From: Chitinophagaceae bacterium UBA1946
GTDB taxonomy: Bacteria > Bacteroidota > Bacteroidia > Chitinophagales > Chitinophagaceae
Assembly: GCA_002336815.1 (NCBI GenBank)
Contig: DDEU01000088.1
Coordinates: forward strand, 49,285 to 113,284
Length of the DNA: 64,000 bases
Reading direction: 5' to 3'
Below, piece after piece: positions 10,293-19,738 of this stretch. Both the position numbers and the translations under genes were made by a program. The notes under the pieces are model-generated. The model saw only the letters and a list, made by a program, of their open reading frames with translations. It did no database searches and was not told the DNA's origin. Numbering within the stretch: position 1 is the first letter of the stretch; every line of letters starts with the position of its first letter.

Positions 10293-11180
10293 TTATTCGT
10301 TATAAGAATTATTTTTCCTGAACTCCCCGGGTGTAAAGCCAGTGAGTTTTTTAAATGTTGTTGAAAAATGCTGAGATGAGTAAAACCCTGTATCAAAAGC
10401 GATATCAGTGATACTCACCTGCGGCTTTTTTAATAGTTTAATGGCTTCTGAGATCCTGATATTGATAAGGTAATTTAAAGGAGTAAAGCCTGTATAGCTT
10501 TTTACCTTTTCGTTAAATAAAGTATTACCGAGTCCTGCCAATGCGGCCATTTCATCAACCGTCCATTGGTGTGCAATATCTTTACGCAAGGCATCATCCA
10601 GTTTCATAAATGTTTTATGAAAATCCCTGCCCGGATTGTTTTGCCGGGTAAGTTGTCTTGTTAGTAGTATAAACAACTCATCTATGTGATTATTCACCCT
10701 GGCAAAATAACCTACCTCCTGGTTGGATAATTCCTGGTGAATACATTTTATTATCCTGCCTGCCTCATTTATTTTGGTTATTATAAGCGGGTTGCTCAAC
10801 AATAAAATTTTGCTGATGGCTGTTATTTCATTGCCAGATAAACTACTCCACTTATCTAAAACAATTTCATCTGCATCTTTCAGATCGGCATTGATATGTA
10901 AAAAAGAAAATGAGCCAACTTCAAGCACAGCAGTACTGCTTCCAAATTCCTGTCCTGGTAAAATCATGGCAACATCACCAGGAAAAAGAATGTACTCGCC
11001 GTCGTGAATATACCAATGAAACTTGCCATCCAAAACGTAGAAAAATTTAACCCCCTGCATTAAAACTTTTGGAAAAGCATTCAACTGGATGGAAGAATTT
11101 TTAATAACGCCCAATTCAATAATGTGTGGAAATAAATTCAGTTCTTCAGAACTACCTTGTATCAGCACAAATTGATTCAT
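10293..11180 (-). CDS. AraC-family transcriptional regulator with N-terminal cupin-like domain
   Basis: A 295-residue protein. The first 130 or so residues form a beta-rich sugar-sensing (cupin-like) domain. The last 100 residues carry two helix-turn-helix units, the second with the AraC/XylS signature (ITDIAFDTGFYSSQHFSTTFKKLTG). It is transcribed divergently from the SusC gene across a 183 bp gap and precedes the gluconokinase. That position makes it the best candidate for local activator of the locus in response to a mono- or oligosaccharide. Large glycan loci of Bacteroidota are more often run by hybrid two-component or ECF sigma regulators, neither of which appears here. The ligand is unknown. 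Confidence 0.88.
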   Translation of the reverse strand: MNQFVLIQGSSEELNLFPHIIELGVIKNSSIQLNAFPKVLMQGVKFFYVLDGKFHWYIHDGEYILFPGDVAMILPGQEFGSSTAVLEVGSFSFLHINADLKDADEIVLDKWSSLSGNEITAISKILLLSNPLIITKINEAGRIIKCIHQELSNQEVGYFARVNNHIDELFILLTRQLTRQNNPGRDFHKTFMKLDDALRKDIAHQWTVDEMAALAGLGNTLFNEKVKSYTGFTPLNYLINIRISEAIKLLKKPQVSITDIAFDTGFYSSQHFSTTFKKLTGFTPGEFRKNNSYNE

Positions 11181-11317
11181 ACAGCATTTTCTTATTTTAC
11201 CTCCGATGTAAAAACCAGGAAGTGGTAATTTAAAAATAAAGAAAAGATTTTAGTTTGTCCTTCTTGTATAAAATCCACCGTAGTTTATTATTGGAAGTCT
11301 GCGATTATTAATTACAA

Positions 11318-11325
11318 TACGTTTG
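11318..11325 (+). promoter_or_regulatory. Candidate -7 promoter box for SusC gene (TACGTTTG)
   Basis: TACGTTTG matches the Bacteroidota -7 consensus TAnnTTTG exactly and sits 38 bp before the SusC ATG, giving a leader of about 30 nt. An upstream TTG at 11291-11293 could serve as a weak -33 box, but its spacing is a few bases longer than usual. Confidence 0.45.
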
Positions 11326-11363
11326 TCTTTAGAAACGATTTTTTTTACCAAACAATTTGCTAT

Positions 11364-14300
11364 ATGAATAAACTTACACACCCCAAACGGGCTTTCCATG
11401 TTCTTTTTATTTTATTACTATGCATGTTATTCTCTTCATTTTCTTTTGGCCAAATGGTAACGGGAACGGTATCTGATGACAATAACAAAGTACTTTCTGG
11501 TGTAACCATATTGGTAAAGGGCACTAACAGGAGTGCAGTTACAGGTAATGATGGCAAATTCAGCATTACTGCCCGAAACGGAGAAAGCCTGGTTTTTACC
11601 TATGTAGGATTTGTTATGCAGGAAATTGCCATTGGTGACAAAAACAACCTGTCGGTGAGCATGGTTAAAAGTAAGCAGGGAGAGTTAGACGCAGTGGTGG
11701 TAACCGCTTTAGGCATCAGGCGCCAGGAAAGAAAATTGGGATACTCGGCAACGTCAGTTAAGGCAGACGATTTAGTAACAAACAGAACGAACAACGTTGG
11801 AGAATCGCTTGAGGGAAGAGTGGCAGGCCTCAATATCACGCCGCCATCTGCCGGTGCAGGTGCCAGTACACAGATACGGCTTCGGGGGCAGGTTGGCTTT
11901 TCCGGATCAACCAATTCGCCACTCATTGTAGTAAATGGCCTTCCATTAGACCAGGGTGTGAGAAATGCAGAAGGCGGTGGAAACAGCCGTGACCAGGGAG
12001 ATAACATGCAGGTAGTTAACCCGGATGATATTGAAAGCATGACCATACTGAAAGGATCAACTGCTTCTGCATTGTACGGTTCAAGAGCCGCTGCCGGTGC
12101 AATTATCATCACTACTAAATCCGGTTCAAAAAATTCAGGCGTTGGTGTTGAATACACTTCCAGCTATACAACTCAAAACGCTTTGAATTACATGGACCAG
12201 TTTCAAACAGTGTATGGCCAGGGTACCGGCGGCTTAAGGCCAACTTCTGCAGCCAGTGCTGCCGGCAGTGGCCAGTTTGGCTGGGGAGAAAAACTAGATG
12301 GTGCACCCACCCCTATTTTTGATGGTACACTACAAGCTTATTCTGCTTACGAAAACAGGCTTTTCGATTATCTACAAACAGGTTCAAACTTCACCAACAC
12401 CGTTGCACTATCCGGCGGTGGAGCCAATGGAAGCTTCAGGGTATCTTTTTCCAATACTGATGCAAAAGGAATTGAGCCGAGGGATGAATACAAAAAGAAG
12501 ATCTTCAATGCCGGGCTTAGTCACAACATTACAAAAAAACTAAAGTTATCTGTGAACATAAACTGGGCCAACGAAATACAAAAAAATCCACCGCAGATTG
12601 GCGTGCAGGGTGCAGGGTCTATGAATTTTTTTACCAGGCTTGCTATTTCCACTCCTTCGTCAGCTTTCAAAAATAGTGCAGTCAATCCCACTACCGGAAC
12701 AGAGGCTCAAACTACCGGGTTTCAAGGCACCATACTCAATCCGTATTATGCCATTCAAGCTGGTCAGAACTGGGTTAACAACAGGGACAGGATACTGGGA
12801 ACTGCCACCTTAAGATATGATTTTACAGACTGGCTTTATATCATGGGAAGGTATAATTATAATTACACTGTTTCAACAAACGAAAACAATGTACCCTACG
12901 GTATTGGAACCAGCGTAGCTACCAATGCAGATGGAACATACAAAGGAAGTTACAATATATCTCAGGGAAAAGGAACTGAGGTGAACGCAGACTTTTTGCT
13001 TGGCGGAAATAAAGAGTTTGGCAAATTTTCTGTTGAAGCCAGTGTTGGTGGCAATACCTATACATCCGAAGGCAATAGTTTAAACCAGACCACCAGTAAC
13101 TTTATTGTTAAAAACCTGTATTCCGTTGCAAACGGAAACGTTAAGTCTCAAAGTTATACTTATGGAAAAAGAAGAGTGAATTCTTTATATGGGTTAATGG
13201 AATTGGGATATAACCGCATGCTTTATATCAATCTTACCGGCAGAGAAGATTGGTTCTCCGTTTATAATCCTAAGAACAATAAAGTTTTTTATCCTTCAGC
13301 ATCCGCCAGTTTTGTTTTCTCTGAATTATTGCCCAAACAGCAATGGCTCAATTTCGGAAAGTTAAGGGTTGCCTGGGCAAGTACCGGCAGCGCCAATGGT
13401 GTTGATACCTATGAGGGTATTCTCAATTATTTGATTGCACCCAATAATTTTAATAACCAGGCCACTGCAACAATTGATGGCGCAAATGCACCCAATGCAC
13501 TATTAACACCTTTTAAAGCTGATGAAAAAGAAATAGGACTCGAATTGAGAATGTTCAATAACAGGGTTCGTTTTGACATCTCGGCCTTTAAGAAAATAAC
13601 CACCGACCAGGTATTACCTGTAACTGTTTCCAACGCATCAGGCTATACGGGCACAAAGGATAACCTGGCGTCATTGAGGAATAGCGGTATTGAAACCATG
13701 ATTGAAGTGGTGCCGGTAAAAAAGCGCAACTTTACCTGGACCAGTTCCTGGAATAATTCATTCCTCTCTACAAAAGTGCTTGCTATTTCACCAGGAGTAA
13801 CCGATTTTCTTTTATTAAACTTTAACTCAACAGGTAACGAATTTCTTGGACAAATACGTTACACGGCAGGGTTAGCGATGAATCAATTATACACAAGAAC
13901 CTATTTGAGAGATAATACCGGCAATATCCTGTTAACAGATGCCGGCCGGTTGATCGCTACACCGGACTACAAGCCTGTAGGCAGTTCCATCCCTAAGTTC
14001 ACAGGTGGCTGGGTAAATAGTTTCTCTCATAAAAATCTAACGGTTTCCATATTCATCGATTATAAATTCGGTGCAAAAGTGCTGTCAGGCACAGCATTGA
14101 ATATGTTAAGGCAGGGCTTGTCTGTAGCTTCACTGGCTGGCCGCAAAGATGGCGAGACCGGGCTTGTATTCCCGGGGGTTATTCAATCAACAGGGCGGCC
14201 AAATGATGTAGCTGTGACTAACCTGCAGGCTTTTTATGCAGACTACAGGAACCTCCAGATCGGGGATCCATTCATTTTCAAATCAGATTTTGTAAAGTTG

Positions 14301-14537
14301 AGAAATATATCTGTAGCGTATAATTTTACCAGCCTTGTAAATAAGCTATCCTATCTTAAATTCTTTAAGGGACTTACCTTATCAGCCTCTGTACGCAACG
14401 TGGCAATATTGCATAAAGACCTTCCCGGTCTCGATCCTGAAGCCATTCAATCTTCCGGGGATATAAGGTCTGGTTACGAAAATGCGGCGCTGCCAACAAC
14501 CCGTAGTTATAATTTAAGTTTAAATGTAAAATTCTAA
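11364..14537 (+). CDS. SusC-like TonB-dependent outer-membrane oligosaccharide transporter
   Basis: A 1057-residue protein with signal peptide (cleaved near SFSFGQ). A carboxypeptidase-regulatory-like domain (about residues 31-105) is followed by a TonB-box-like segment (ELDAVVVTALG), the plug domain (about 125-240, with LYGSRAAAGAIIITTK) and a long beta-barrel ending in the aromatic C-terminus NLSLNVKF. This is the canonical SusC/RagA architecture. With the SusD-like lipoprotein 5 bp downstream it forms the outer-membrane importer of hemicellulose oligosaccharides. It is the only SusC in the window, so it must serve the whole enzyme set unless a second pair lies outside. Confidence 0.95.
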   Translation: MNKLTHPKRAFHVLFILLLCMLFSSFSFGQMVTGTVSDDNNKVLSGVTILVKGTNRSAVTGNDGKFSITARNGESLVFTYVGFVMQEIAIGDKNNLSVSMVKSKQGELDAVVVTALGIRRQERKLGYSATSVKADDLVTNRTNNVGESLEGRVAGLNITPPSAGAGASTQIRLRGQVGFSGSTNSPLIVVNGLPLDQGVRNAEGGGNSRDQGDNMQVVNPDDIESMTILKGSTASALYGSRAAAGAIIITTKSGSKNSGVGVEYTSSYTTQNALNYMDQFQTVYGQGTGGLRPTSAASAAGSGQFGWGEKLDGAPTPIFDGTLQAYSAYENRLFDYLQTGSNFTNTVALSGGGANGSFRVSFSNTDAKGIEPRDEYKKKIFNAGLSHNITKKLKLSVNINWANEIQKNPPQIGVQGAGSMNFFTRLAISTPSSAFKNSAVNPTTGTEAQTTGFQGTILNPYYAIQAGQNWVNNRDRILGTATLRYDFTDWLYIMGRYNYNYTVSTNENNVPYGIGTSVATNADGTYKGSYNISQGKGTEVNADFLLGGNKEFGKFSVEASVGGNTYTSEGNSLNQTTSNFIVKNLYSVANGNVKSQSYTYGKRRVNSLYGLMELGYNRMLYINLTGREDWFSVYNPKNNKVFYPSASASFVFSELLPKQQWLNFGKLRVAWASTGSANGVDTYEGILNYLIAPNNFNNQATATIDGANAPNALLTPFKADEKEIGLELRMFNNRVRFDISAFKKITTDQVLPVTVSNASGYTGTKDNLASLRNSGIETMIEVVPVKKRNFTWTSSWNNSFLSTKVLAISPGVTDFLLLNFNSTGNEFLGQIRYTAGLAMNQLYTRTYLRDNTGNILLTDAGRLIATPDYKPVGSSIPKFTGGWVNSFSHKNLTVSIFIDYKFGAKVLSGTALNMLRQGLSVASLAGRKDGETGLVFPGVIQSTGRPNDVAVTNLQAFYADYRNLQIGDPFIFKSDFVKLRNISVAYNFTSLVNKLSYLKFFKGLTLSASVRNVAILHKDLPGLDPEAIQSSGDIRSGYENAALPTTRSYNLSLNVKF

Positions 14538-14542
14538 TTTTT

Positions 14543-16138
14543 ATGAGAAAAATAATATACGTCATAACCCTTAGCAGCAGCATATTCCTGTTTGCAGGAT
14601 GCGCTAAGGATTTTGTAAAGATCAATACCAACCCGTACGCTGTAACATCAATAGACCCGGCACTGCTGCTTGCAGGTGCACAACGTTCTTTTAACGGAAC
14701 CGGTTGGGAAACAGAAAATACCATTGTGCAGCAATTTGTAAATCCATTTAATGCCGGTGCCACTCTCGGCCCCAACTTTAATGCGGATATCGACAACTTT
14801 AATAATGCAAGATGGGAAGCCAGTTATGTTGGTACTGCTCCATTGAATAATCCTACAACCGGGGGGCTTAAAAACCTGGTGCAGGCTTTGGCAAATCTAA
14901 ACGGTAGCAGCAACACTGTTAATTTAAAAAGCATGATAAGGATATGGAAAGCGTATGCATTTATGAACCTCGTTGACACCTATGGAGATGTTCCTTATTT
15001 TGATGCAGGCAAAGCCTATACGGATGGTATTTTTTATCCTAAATACGACGATGATGCAGCCATTTATGCCGACATTGAGAAAGAGCTCAGGGAAGCCACT
15101 GCCGCACTGGATCCTGCTGGAGATTATGTTTCCGCAGACCTTTTCTTTGGATTGCATGCTGCTATTCCTGTTACAACAGTTAGTGCACAGGCCACACAGT
15201 GGAAAAAATTAGGCAATTCATTGTTGCTGAGATTAGGGATGCGGTATTCCAAAGTTAATCCAACAAAAGCGCAGGCACTTGTTGTGGAAGCATTCAACGG
15301 TGGTGTAATGACATCCAATGCCGATAATGTATTTGTAAAATACGATGGAACCATTGCCACCAATGTGGCTAATGTGAATTTGGTAAACAACAATCCCAGG
15401 TTCTATTATGTGGCTGAGCCTTTTGTAAATCAACTGAAGTCAACCAACGATCCCCGCAGTGGTTTTATAATGGCAAAATTTGCAGATCCCAATAGTCCCT
15501 TAGGTGATGCAAATCCCGATCTCTCTATCGCAAACCAGTATGGCGTTCCGGTAGGTGTGCTCAGTGATGCACTTGCGCATCCGCCCTACCGTGGATTAAG
15601 AGGTGGAGGATATGACTACTCCCAGCTCAATGTAAAAATAGTAGCATCGCAAACCGCTCCCACTTTTTGGGTAACTTTTGCTCAAACATCTTTGCTGCTG
15701 GCTGAAGCAGCAAAAAGAGGCTGGATCCCGGGTGGCGATGGCGGGGCTCAAACATATTACGAAGCCGGTATAATAGCAGATATAGACAGCTACACACAAT
15801 ATCCAAATGGAACTTCAGTACCTGGCGCTGATAAAACTGCCTATCTGAATGATCCCGCCGTAGCTTACAATGCCACGGATGCCCTTGAATTGATCGCCAC
15901 CCAATACTGGATAGCCAACATCACAATGGGCACAGAAGCCTGGGCGAATTTCAGAAGAACAGGTTTCCCGGTTTTAAGCCCCAATCTTTTTAACAATGAT
16001 CTTAATGGAGGCTTCATCAGGAGATTATCTTACCCTGACTATGAATCATCCAACAACAAGAGCAATTATTTTGCGGCAGTGCAGGCCATTGGGGGTACAG
16101 ACAATTTAACTACCAGGATATTTTGGGATACACCATAG
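14543..16138 (+). CDS. SusD/RagB-like surface glycan-binding lipoprotein
   Basis: A 531-residue lipoprotein with a lipobox (LFAGC, Cys at residue 20) followed by the SusD-like start (KDFVKINTNPYAVTSIDPALLL). The form fits the SusD-like group 2 family (PF12771 type). TPR-like helices are expected through the body. The C-terminal half contains the long conserved segments around EAAKRGWIPG and GTEAWANFRRTGFP. It caps the SusC barrel and binds oligosaccharides before import. It begins 5 bp after the SusC stop, in the same operon. A short inverted repeat with T-run at its stop (16138-16160) may reduce read-through. Confidence 0.94.
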   Translation: MRKIIYVITLSSSIFLFAGCAKDFVKINTNPYAVTSIDPALLLAGAQRSFNGTGWETENTIVQQFVNPFNAGATLGPNFNADIDNFNNARWEASYVGTAPLNNPTTGGLKNLVQALANLNGSSNTVNLKSMIRIWKAYAFMNLVDTYGDVPYFDAGKAYTDGIFYPKYDDDAAIYADIEKELREATAALDPAGDYVSADLFFGLHAAIPVTTVSAQATQWKKLGNSLLLRLGMRYSKVNPTKAQALVVEAFNGGVMTSNADNVFVKYDGTIATNVANVNLVNNNPRFYYVAEPFVNQLKSTNDPRSGFIMAKFADPNSPLGDANPDLSIANQYGVPVGVLSDALAHPPYRGLRGGGYDYSQLNVKIVASQTAPTFWVTFAQTSLLLAEAAKRGWIPGGDGGAQTYYEAGIIADIDSYTQYPNGTSVPGADKTAYLNDPAVAYNATDALELIATQYWIANITMGTEAWANFRRTGFPVLSPNLFNNDLNGGFIRRLSYPDYESSNNKSNYFAAVQAIGGTDNLTTRIFWDTP

Positions 16139-16160
16139 TTATTTTCTTTAATAACGTTTT
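16138..16160 (+). terminator. Weak hairpin at the SusD stop codon
   Basis: GTTATT at 16138-16143 pairs with AATAAC at 16150-16155 and is followed by GTTTTT. With 6 bp it is weak, but its place directly behind susD would suit partial attenuation, the usual way to make SusCD more abundant than downstream enzymes. Confidence 0.35.
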
Positions 16161-16277
16161 TCAACCCCGGTAACAGTAATTTGAGCTAAGGATGGTATGC
16201 ATAATGCAGACCAGGTAAGGTCAATGTATTTGTCTATTATTTCATAAAAAATAAGCAGCAGTTTTTTTCATATGCAT

Positions 16278-16310
16278 AAGACCTTTTGTATCTACATCAG
16301 GTCTTTTTTA
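16278..16310 (+). terminator. Possible terminator/attenuator before the aldehyde dehydrogenase gene
   Basis: AAGACC at 16278-16283 pairs with GGTCTT at 16300-16305 and runs into a T tract. The 16-nt loop is long, so strength is doubtful. Together with the hairpin at 16138 it separates SusCD from the oxidative enzyme genes. Confidence 0.35.
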
Positions 16311-16357
16311 AATAACAAAAACAAGCTATCTCTGTATAACGAAAGAAAGAAAAATAC

Positions 16358-17944
16358 ATGAAACAACAACTGCAGATCATAGGTTTTGAGAATTCCGGCG
16401 CAGGAAACGAGATCTTTTATTCATTTAACCCGGCAAAACAGATCAACAACAATTATAGTTTTTTAAAAGCTACTACTGGTGAAATAAACCGGGCGGTTGA
16501 AAAAGCAGCAACAGCCTTCCAGGTATACAGGAAAAAAAGCGGCGCAGCAAAAGCCATTTTTTTAACTGCAATTGCCAATGGTATATTGAATAGTGGTGAT
16601 GAGCTGGTGACTGTTTGCTGTGATGAAACAGGATTGCCTTCAGCAAGAATTGAGGGAGAAAGAATGCGAACGGTTAACCAGTTAAAAATGTTTGCAGCAT
16701 TATTACAAGAGGGCTCCTGGGTAGATGCAAGGATTGATACGGCGTTACCGGACAGGACTCCATTACCAAAACCTGACCTGAGGTTTATGCACATACCGCT
16801 TGGGCCGGTAGTGATTTTTGGCGCCAGTAATTTTCCCCTCGCATTTTCTGTTGCCGGCGGTGACACTGCTTCTGCCCTTGCTGCTGGTTGCCCGGTAGTT
16901 TTAAAAGCTCATCCGGCTCATCCTGCAACATCGGCCATCATCGGTAAAATAATACAAACTGCAGCTCAACATACCAATGTTCCCGATGGCGTTTTTTCAT
17001 TGCTCTTTGATAGTGGCATAGAGGTGGGTTTACAGTTAGTAAAGCATCCTATGATAAAAGCCGTTGGCTTTACCGGCTCTTATAATGCTGGTAAAGCATT
17101 GTATGATGCAGCAGTGAGCAGGCCGGAACCAATACCGGTATATGCAGAAATGGGCAGTACAAATCCTGTTTTTATTTTACCACAGGTGATGGAAGAGCGG
17201 GGTGATGAAATAGCTGCTGCCTATTCGGCGGCGGTAACACTTGGCGTCGGTCAATTTTGTACCAACCCCGGCATACTCATCTATCAAAACAAGGAGGATC
17301 ATTTTAAGCAATCGCTCCAATCTGCCTTTCAAAAAACAACAGGCGGCGTAATGCTTACACCCAATATTTTAAACGCCTATAATAATGGCCTGCAAAAACA
17401 ACTGGCTGTTTCCGGGGTTGAGCAGCTGGCCGGATCTTCGTCACAAACAACCACTCCAGGTAACACAGCAGTGCCTGTATTGTTAACAACTGGAAACAGC
17501 ACCTTCAACAGCAATGCTCTTTTAAGTGAAGAAGTTTTTGGCCCTTCCAGTATGGTAGTTGCTGTAGCTTCAAAAAAAGAAATGCTTGAGATCGCAGCAA
17601 ACCTGTCCGGGCATTTAACTGCCACGGTGCATGGCACCGAAGAAGAATTGATAGCCTATAAAGAATTGCTGGATATACTGGAGCAAAAAGCAGGAAGGGT
17701 AATAGTAAATGGGTTTCCCACTGGTGTGGAAGTTTGCAGTGCCATGGTGCATGGCGGCCCCTTTCCTTCTACAACAGACAGTAAAACAACCTCTGTAGGC
17801 ACGGCAGCCATTTATCGCTTTACACGGCCGGTTTGTTACCAGAACATGCCGCAACAGTTGCTGCCGGCCGAATTGAAAAATGAGAACAGTTTGCATATTT
17901 CCCGGTTAATTAATGGAGAAAGAACAAATAACGGTATCGTATAG
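16358..17944 (+). CDS. 2-oxoglutarate semialdehyde (2,5-dioxovalerate) dehydrogenase
   Basis: A 528-residue cytoplasmic aldehyde dehydrogenase. The catalytic Cys301 lies in GQFCTNPG and the general base Glu264 in AEMGSTNP; the cofactor region is FGASNFPLAFSVAGGDTASA. The FCTNPG form and the roughly 525-residue length match the NADP-dependent alpha-ketoglutarate semialdehyde dehydrogenases of sugar-acid catabolism, not general ALDHs. It would turn 2-oxoglutarate semialdehyde into 2-oxoglutarate, the last step of the Weimberg-type pentose route. The neighbours downstream are the dehydratase, lactonase and FAH-family enzyme of the same route. Confidence 0.9.
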   Translation: MKQQLQIIGFENSGAGNEIFYSFNPAKQINNNYSFLKATTGEINRAVEKAATAFQVYRKKSGAAKAIFLTAIANGILNSGDELVTVCCDETGLPSARIEGERMRTVNQLKMFAALLQEGSWVDARIDTALPDRTPLPKPDLRFMHIPLGPVVIFGASNFPLAFSVAGGDTASALAAGCPVVLKAHPAHPATSAIIGKIIQTAAQHTNVPDGVFSLLFDSGIEVGLQLVKHPMIKAVGFTGSYNAGKALYDAAVSRPEPIPVYAEMGSTNPVFILPQVMEERGDEIAAAYSAAVTLGVGQFCTNPGILIYQNKEDHFKQSLQSAFQKTTGGVMLTPNILNAYNNGLQKQLAVSGVEQLAGSSSQTTTPGNTAVPVLLTTGNSTFNSNALLSEEVFGPSSMVVAVASKKEMLEIAANLSGHLTATVHGTEEELIAYKELLDILEQKAGRVIVNGFPTGVEVCSAMVHGGPFPSTTDSKTTSVGTAAIYRFTRPVCYQNMPQQLLPAELKNENSLHISRLINGERTNNGIV

Positions 17945-17987
17945 CTTATTTTAAATTGCAGGAAATATATTTTAAAAATATTCTGAG

Positions 17988-19703
17988 ATGAGTCAAAAAT
18001 TAAGAAGCCATGATTGGTTTGGCAAGGATGATAAAATGGGTTTCGTACATCGTTCCTGGCTGCGTAACCAGGGCTACCCGGATGACTATTTTCGTGGCCG
18101 CCCTGTTATTGGCATTTGTAATACCTGGAGTGAACTGACCCCCTGTAACGGCCATCTCCGTGATTTTGCAGAGATCGTAAAACGTGGTGTGATAGAAGCC
18201 GGCGGTTTTCCCTTAGAATTCCCGGTTACTTCATTGGGTGAAACAATCATGAAGCCAACGACCATGTTATTCAGGAACCTGGCCAGTATGGATACAGAAG
18301 AAAGCATCCGTGCCAATCCCCTTGATGGCGTGGTATTATTAACGGGTTGTGATAAAACTACGCCCAGTACAGTTATGGGCGCCTGCAGTGTTGACCTGCC
18401 AACCATTGTAGTACCCGGCGGACCAATGTTGAATGGAAGATTTAAAGGAGAATGTTTAGGCTCAGGATCTTTTAACTGGATGGTAAAAGAAAAAACACTC
18501 AACGAAAATTATACAGCAGAAGATATTTTAGAAGCAGAAATAGGTACCGCCCGGAGCCAGGGCCATTGTATGAGTATGGGCACCGCTTCTTCCATGGCTT
18601 GCATGGTAGAATCTCTGGGGTTAACGCTACCCGGAGCTGCCACCATACCGGCAGTAGATGCCAGAAAAAAAGTATTGGCGCAATTGAGTGGCAGAAGAAT
18701 TGTAGAAATGGTAAGGGAAGATCTAAGACTTTCAAAGATCCTTACCCGGAAAGCTTTTGAAAACGCAATTGTAATCAATGCCGCAGTGGGCGGCTCTACT
18801 AATTTCCTGATTCACCTGCAGGCTATCGCAGGAAGAATTGGTGTGGAATTAAACCTCGAAGATTTTGATACCATCGGAAGTAAAATTCCTTTGCTTGTTA
18901 ACCTGAAACCATCCGGCAAATTCCTGATGGAAGATTTTTATTACGCCGGCGGTTTACCAGTTGTACTCAATGAAATGAAAAATTACCTGCACAATGAAAT
19001 GATCACTGTAAACGGAAAAACAATTGGTGAAAACAATAGGAATACTGTATGCTATAACCGGGAAGTAATTGCTACGGTTAACAATCCCTTACAACATGAT
19101 GCAGGCATTGCTGTGCTAAAAGGGAATTTATGTGTGGATGGCGCCATCATTAAACCATCGGCAGCATCAAAAGAGCTGATGAAACACCGTGGCCGTGCTG
19201 TAGTGTTTGAAACAATGGAAGATTATCATGCAAGAATTGATGATCCTGATCTTGATATTGATGAAACCTGTGTGATCGTTTTAAAAACGGTAGGTCCGGT
19301 GGGTTATCCAGGCATGCCCGAAGTAGGAAATGTGGACTTGCCTGAAAAACTATTGCGAAAAGGTGTTAAAGATATGATCCGTATATCCGACGGAAGAATG
19401 AGTGGCACGGCTGCCGGTACCGTAGTATTGCATGTGTCACCGGAATCAGCCATTGGAGGCACATTGGGACTGGTAAAAAATGGCGACATGATTGAACTGG
19501 ATGTTGAAAAAAGAAAACTGCACCTGGATATCAGTGATGAAGAATTGCAACAAAGGCGGGCGGCCTGGGTGGCTCCTGCACCAATGGCAACCAGGGGCTA
19601 TGTAAAATTATATATTGACCATGTGCAACAGGCGCATCTTGGTGCAGACCTCGATATTTTACAGGGAGGTTCCGGGGATATAGTAACCAGGGATTTACAT
19701 TAA
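17988..19703 (+). CDS. IlvD/Edd-family pentonate (L-arabinonate/D-xylonate) dehydratase
   Basis: A 571-residue dehydratase of the IlvD/Edd superfamily. Cys53 (ELTPCNGH), Cys121 (LTGCDKTTP) and Cys194 (QGHCMSMG) are the [2Fe-2S] ligands. They stand at the same spacing as Cys59/127/200, which I recall for Rhizobium L-arabinonate dehydratase. The QGHCMSMGTASSM and NAAVGGSTN motifs are those of the sugar-acid branch rather than of dihydroxyacid dehydratase. It would convert L-arabinonate or D-xylonate to 2-keto-3-deoxypentonate with Mg and the Fe-S cluster. Which pentonate is preferred cannot be read from sequence. Confidence 0.9.
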   Translation: MSQKLRSHDWFGKDDKMGFVHRSWLRNQGYPDDYFRGRPVIGICNTWSELTPCNGHLRDFAEIVKRGVIEAGGFPLEFPVTSLGETIMKPTTMLFRNLASMDTEESIRANPLDGVVLLTGCDKTTPSTVMGACSVDLPTIVVPGGPMLNGRFKGECLGSGSFNWMVKEKTLNENYTAEDILEAEIGTARSQGHCMSMGTASSMACMVESLGLTLPGAATIPAVDARKKVLAQLSGRRIVEMVREDLRLSKILTRKAFENAIVINAAVGGSTNFLIHLQAIAGRIGVELNLEDFDTIGSKIPLLVNLKPSGKFLMEDFYYAGGLPVVLNEMKNYLHNEMITVNGKTIGENNRNTVCYNREVIATVNNPLQHDAGIAVLKGNLCVDGAIIKPSAASKELMKHRGRAVVFETMEDYHARIDDPDLDIDETCVIVLKTVGPVGYPGMPEVGNVDLPEKLLRKGVKDMIRISDGRMSGTAAGTVVLHVSPESAIGGTLGLVKNGDMIELDVEKRKLHLDISDEELQQRRAAWVAPAPMATRGYVKLYIDHVQQAHLGADLDILQGGSGDIVTRDLH

Positions 19704-19738
19704 GCAGCAATATCAGTATATTGGTAAGCAACTTTAAA

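Noticed and set aside
11600..12157. 185-residue minus-strand frame inside the SusC gene
   Set aside because: Shadow frame over the conserved plug domain of SusC.
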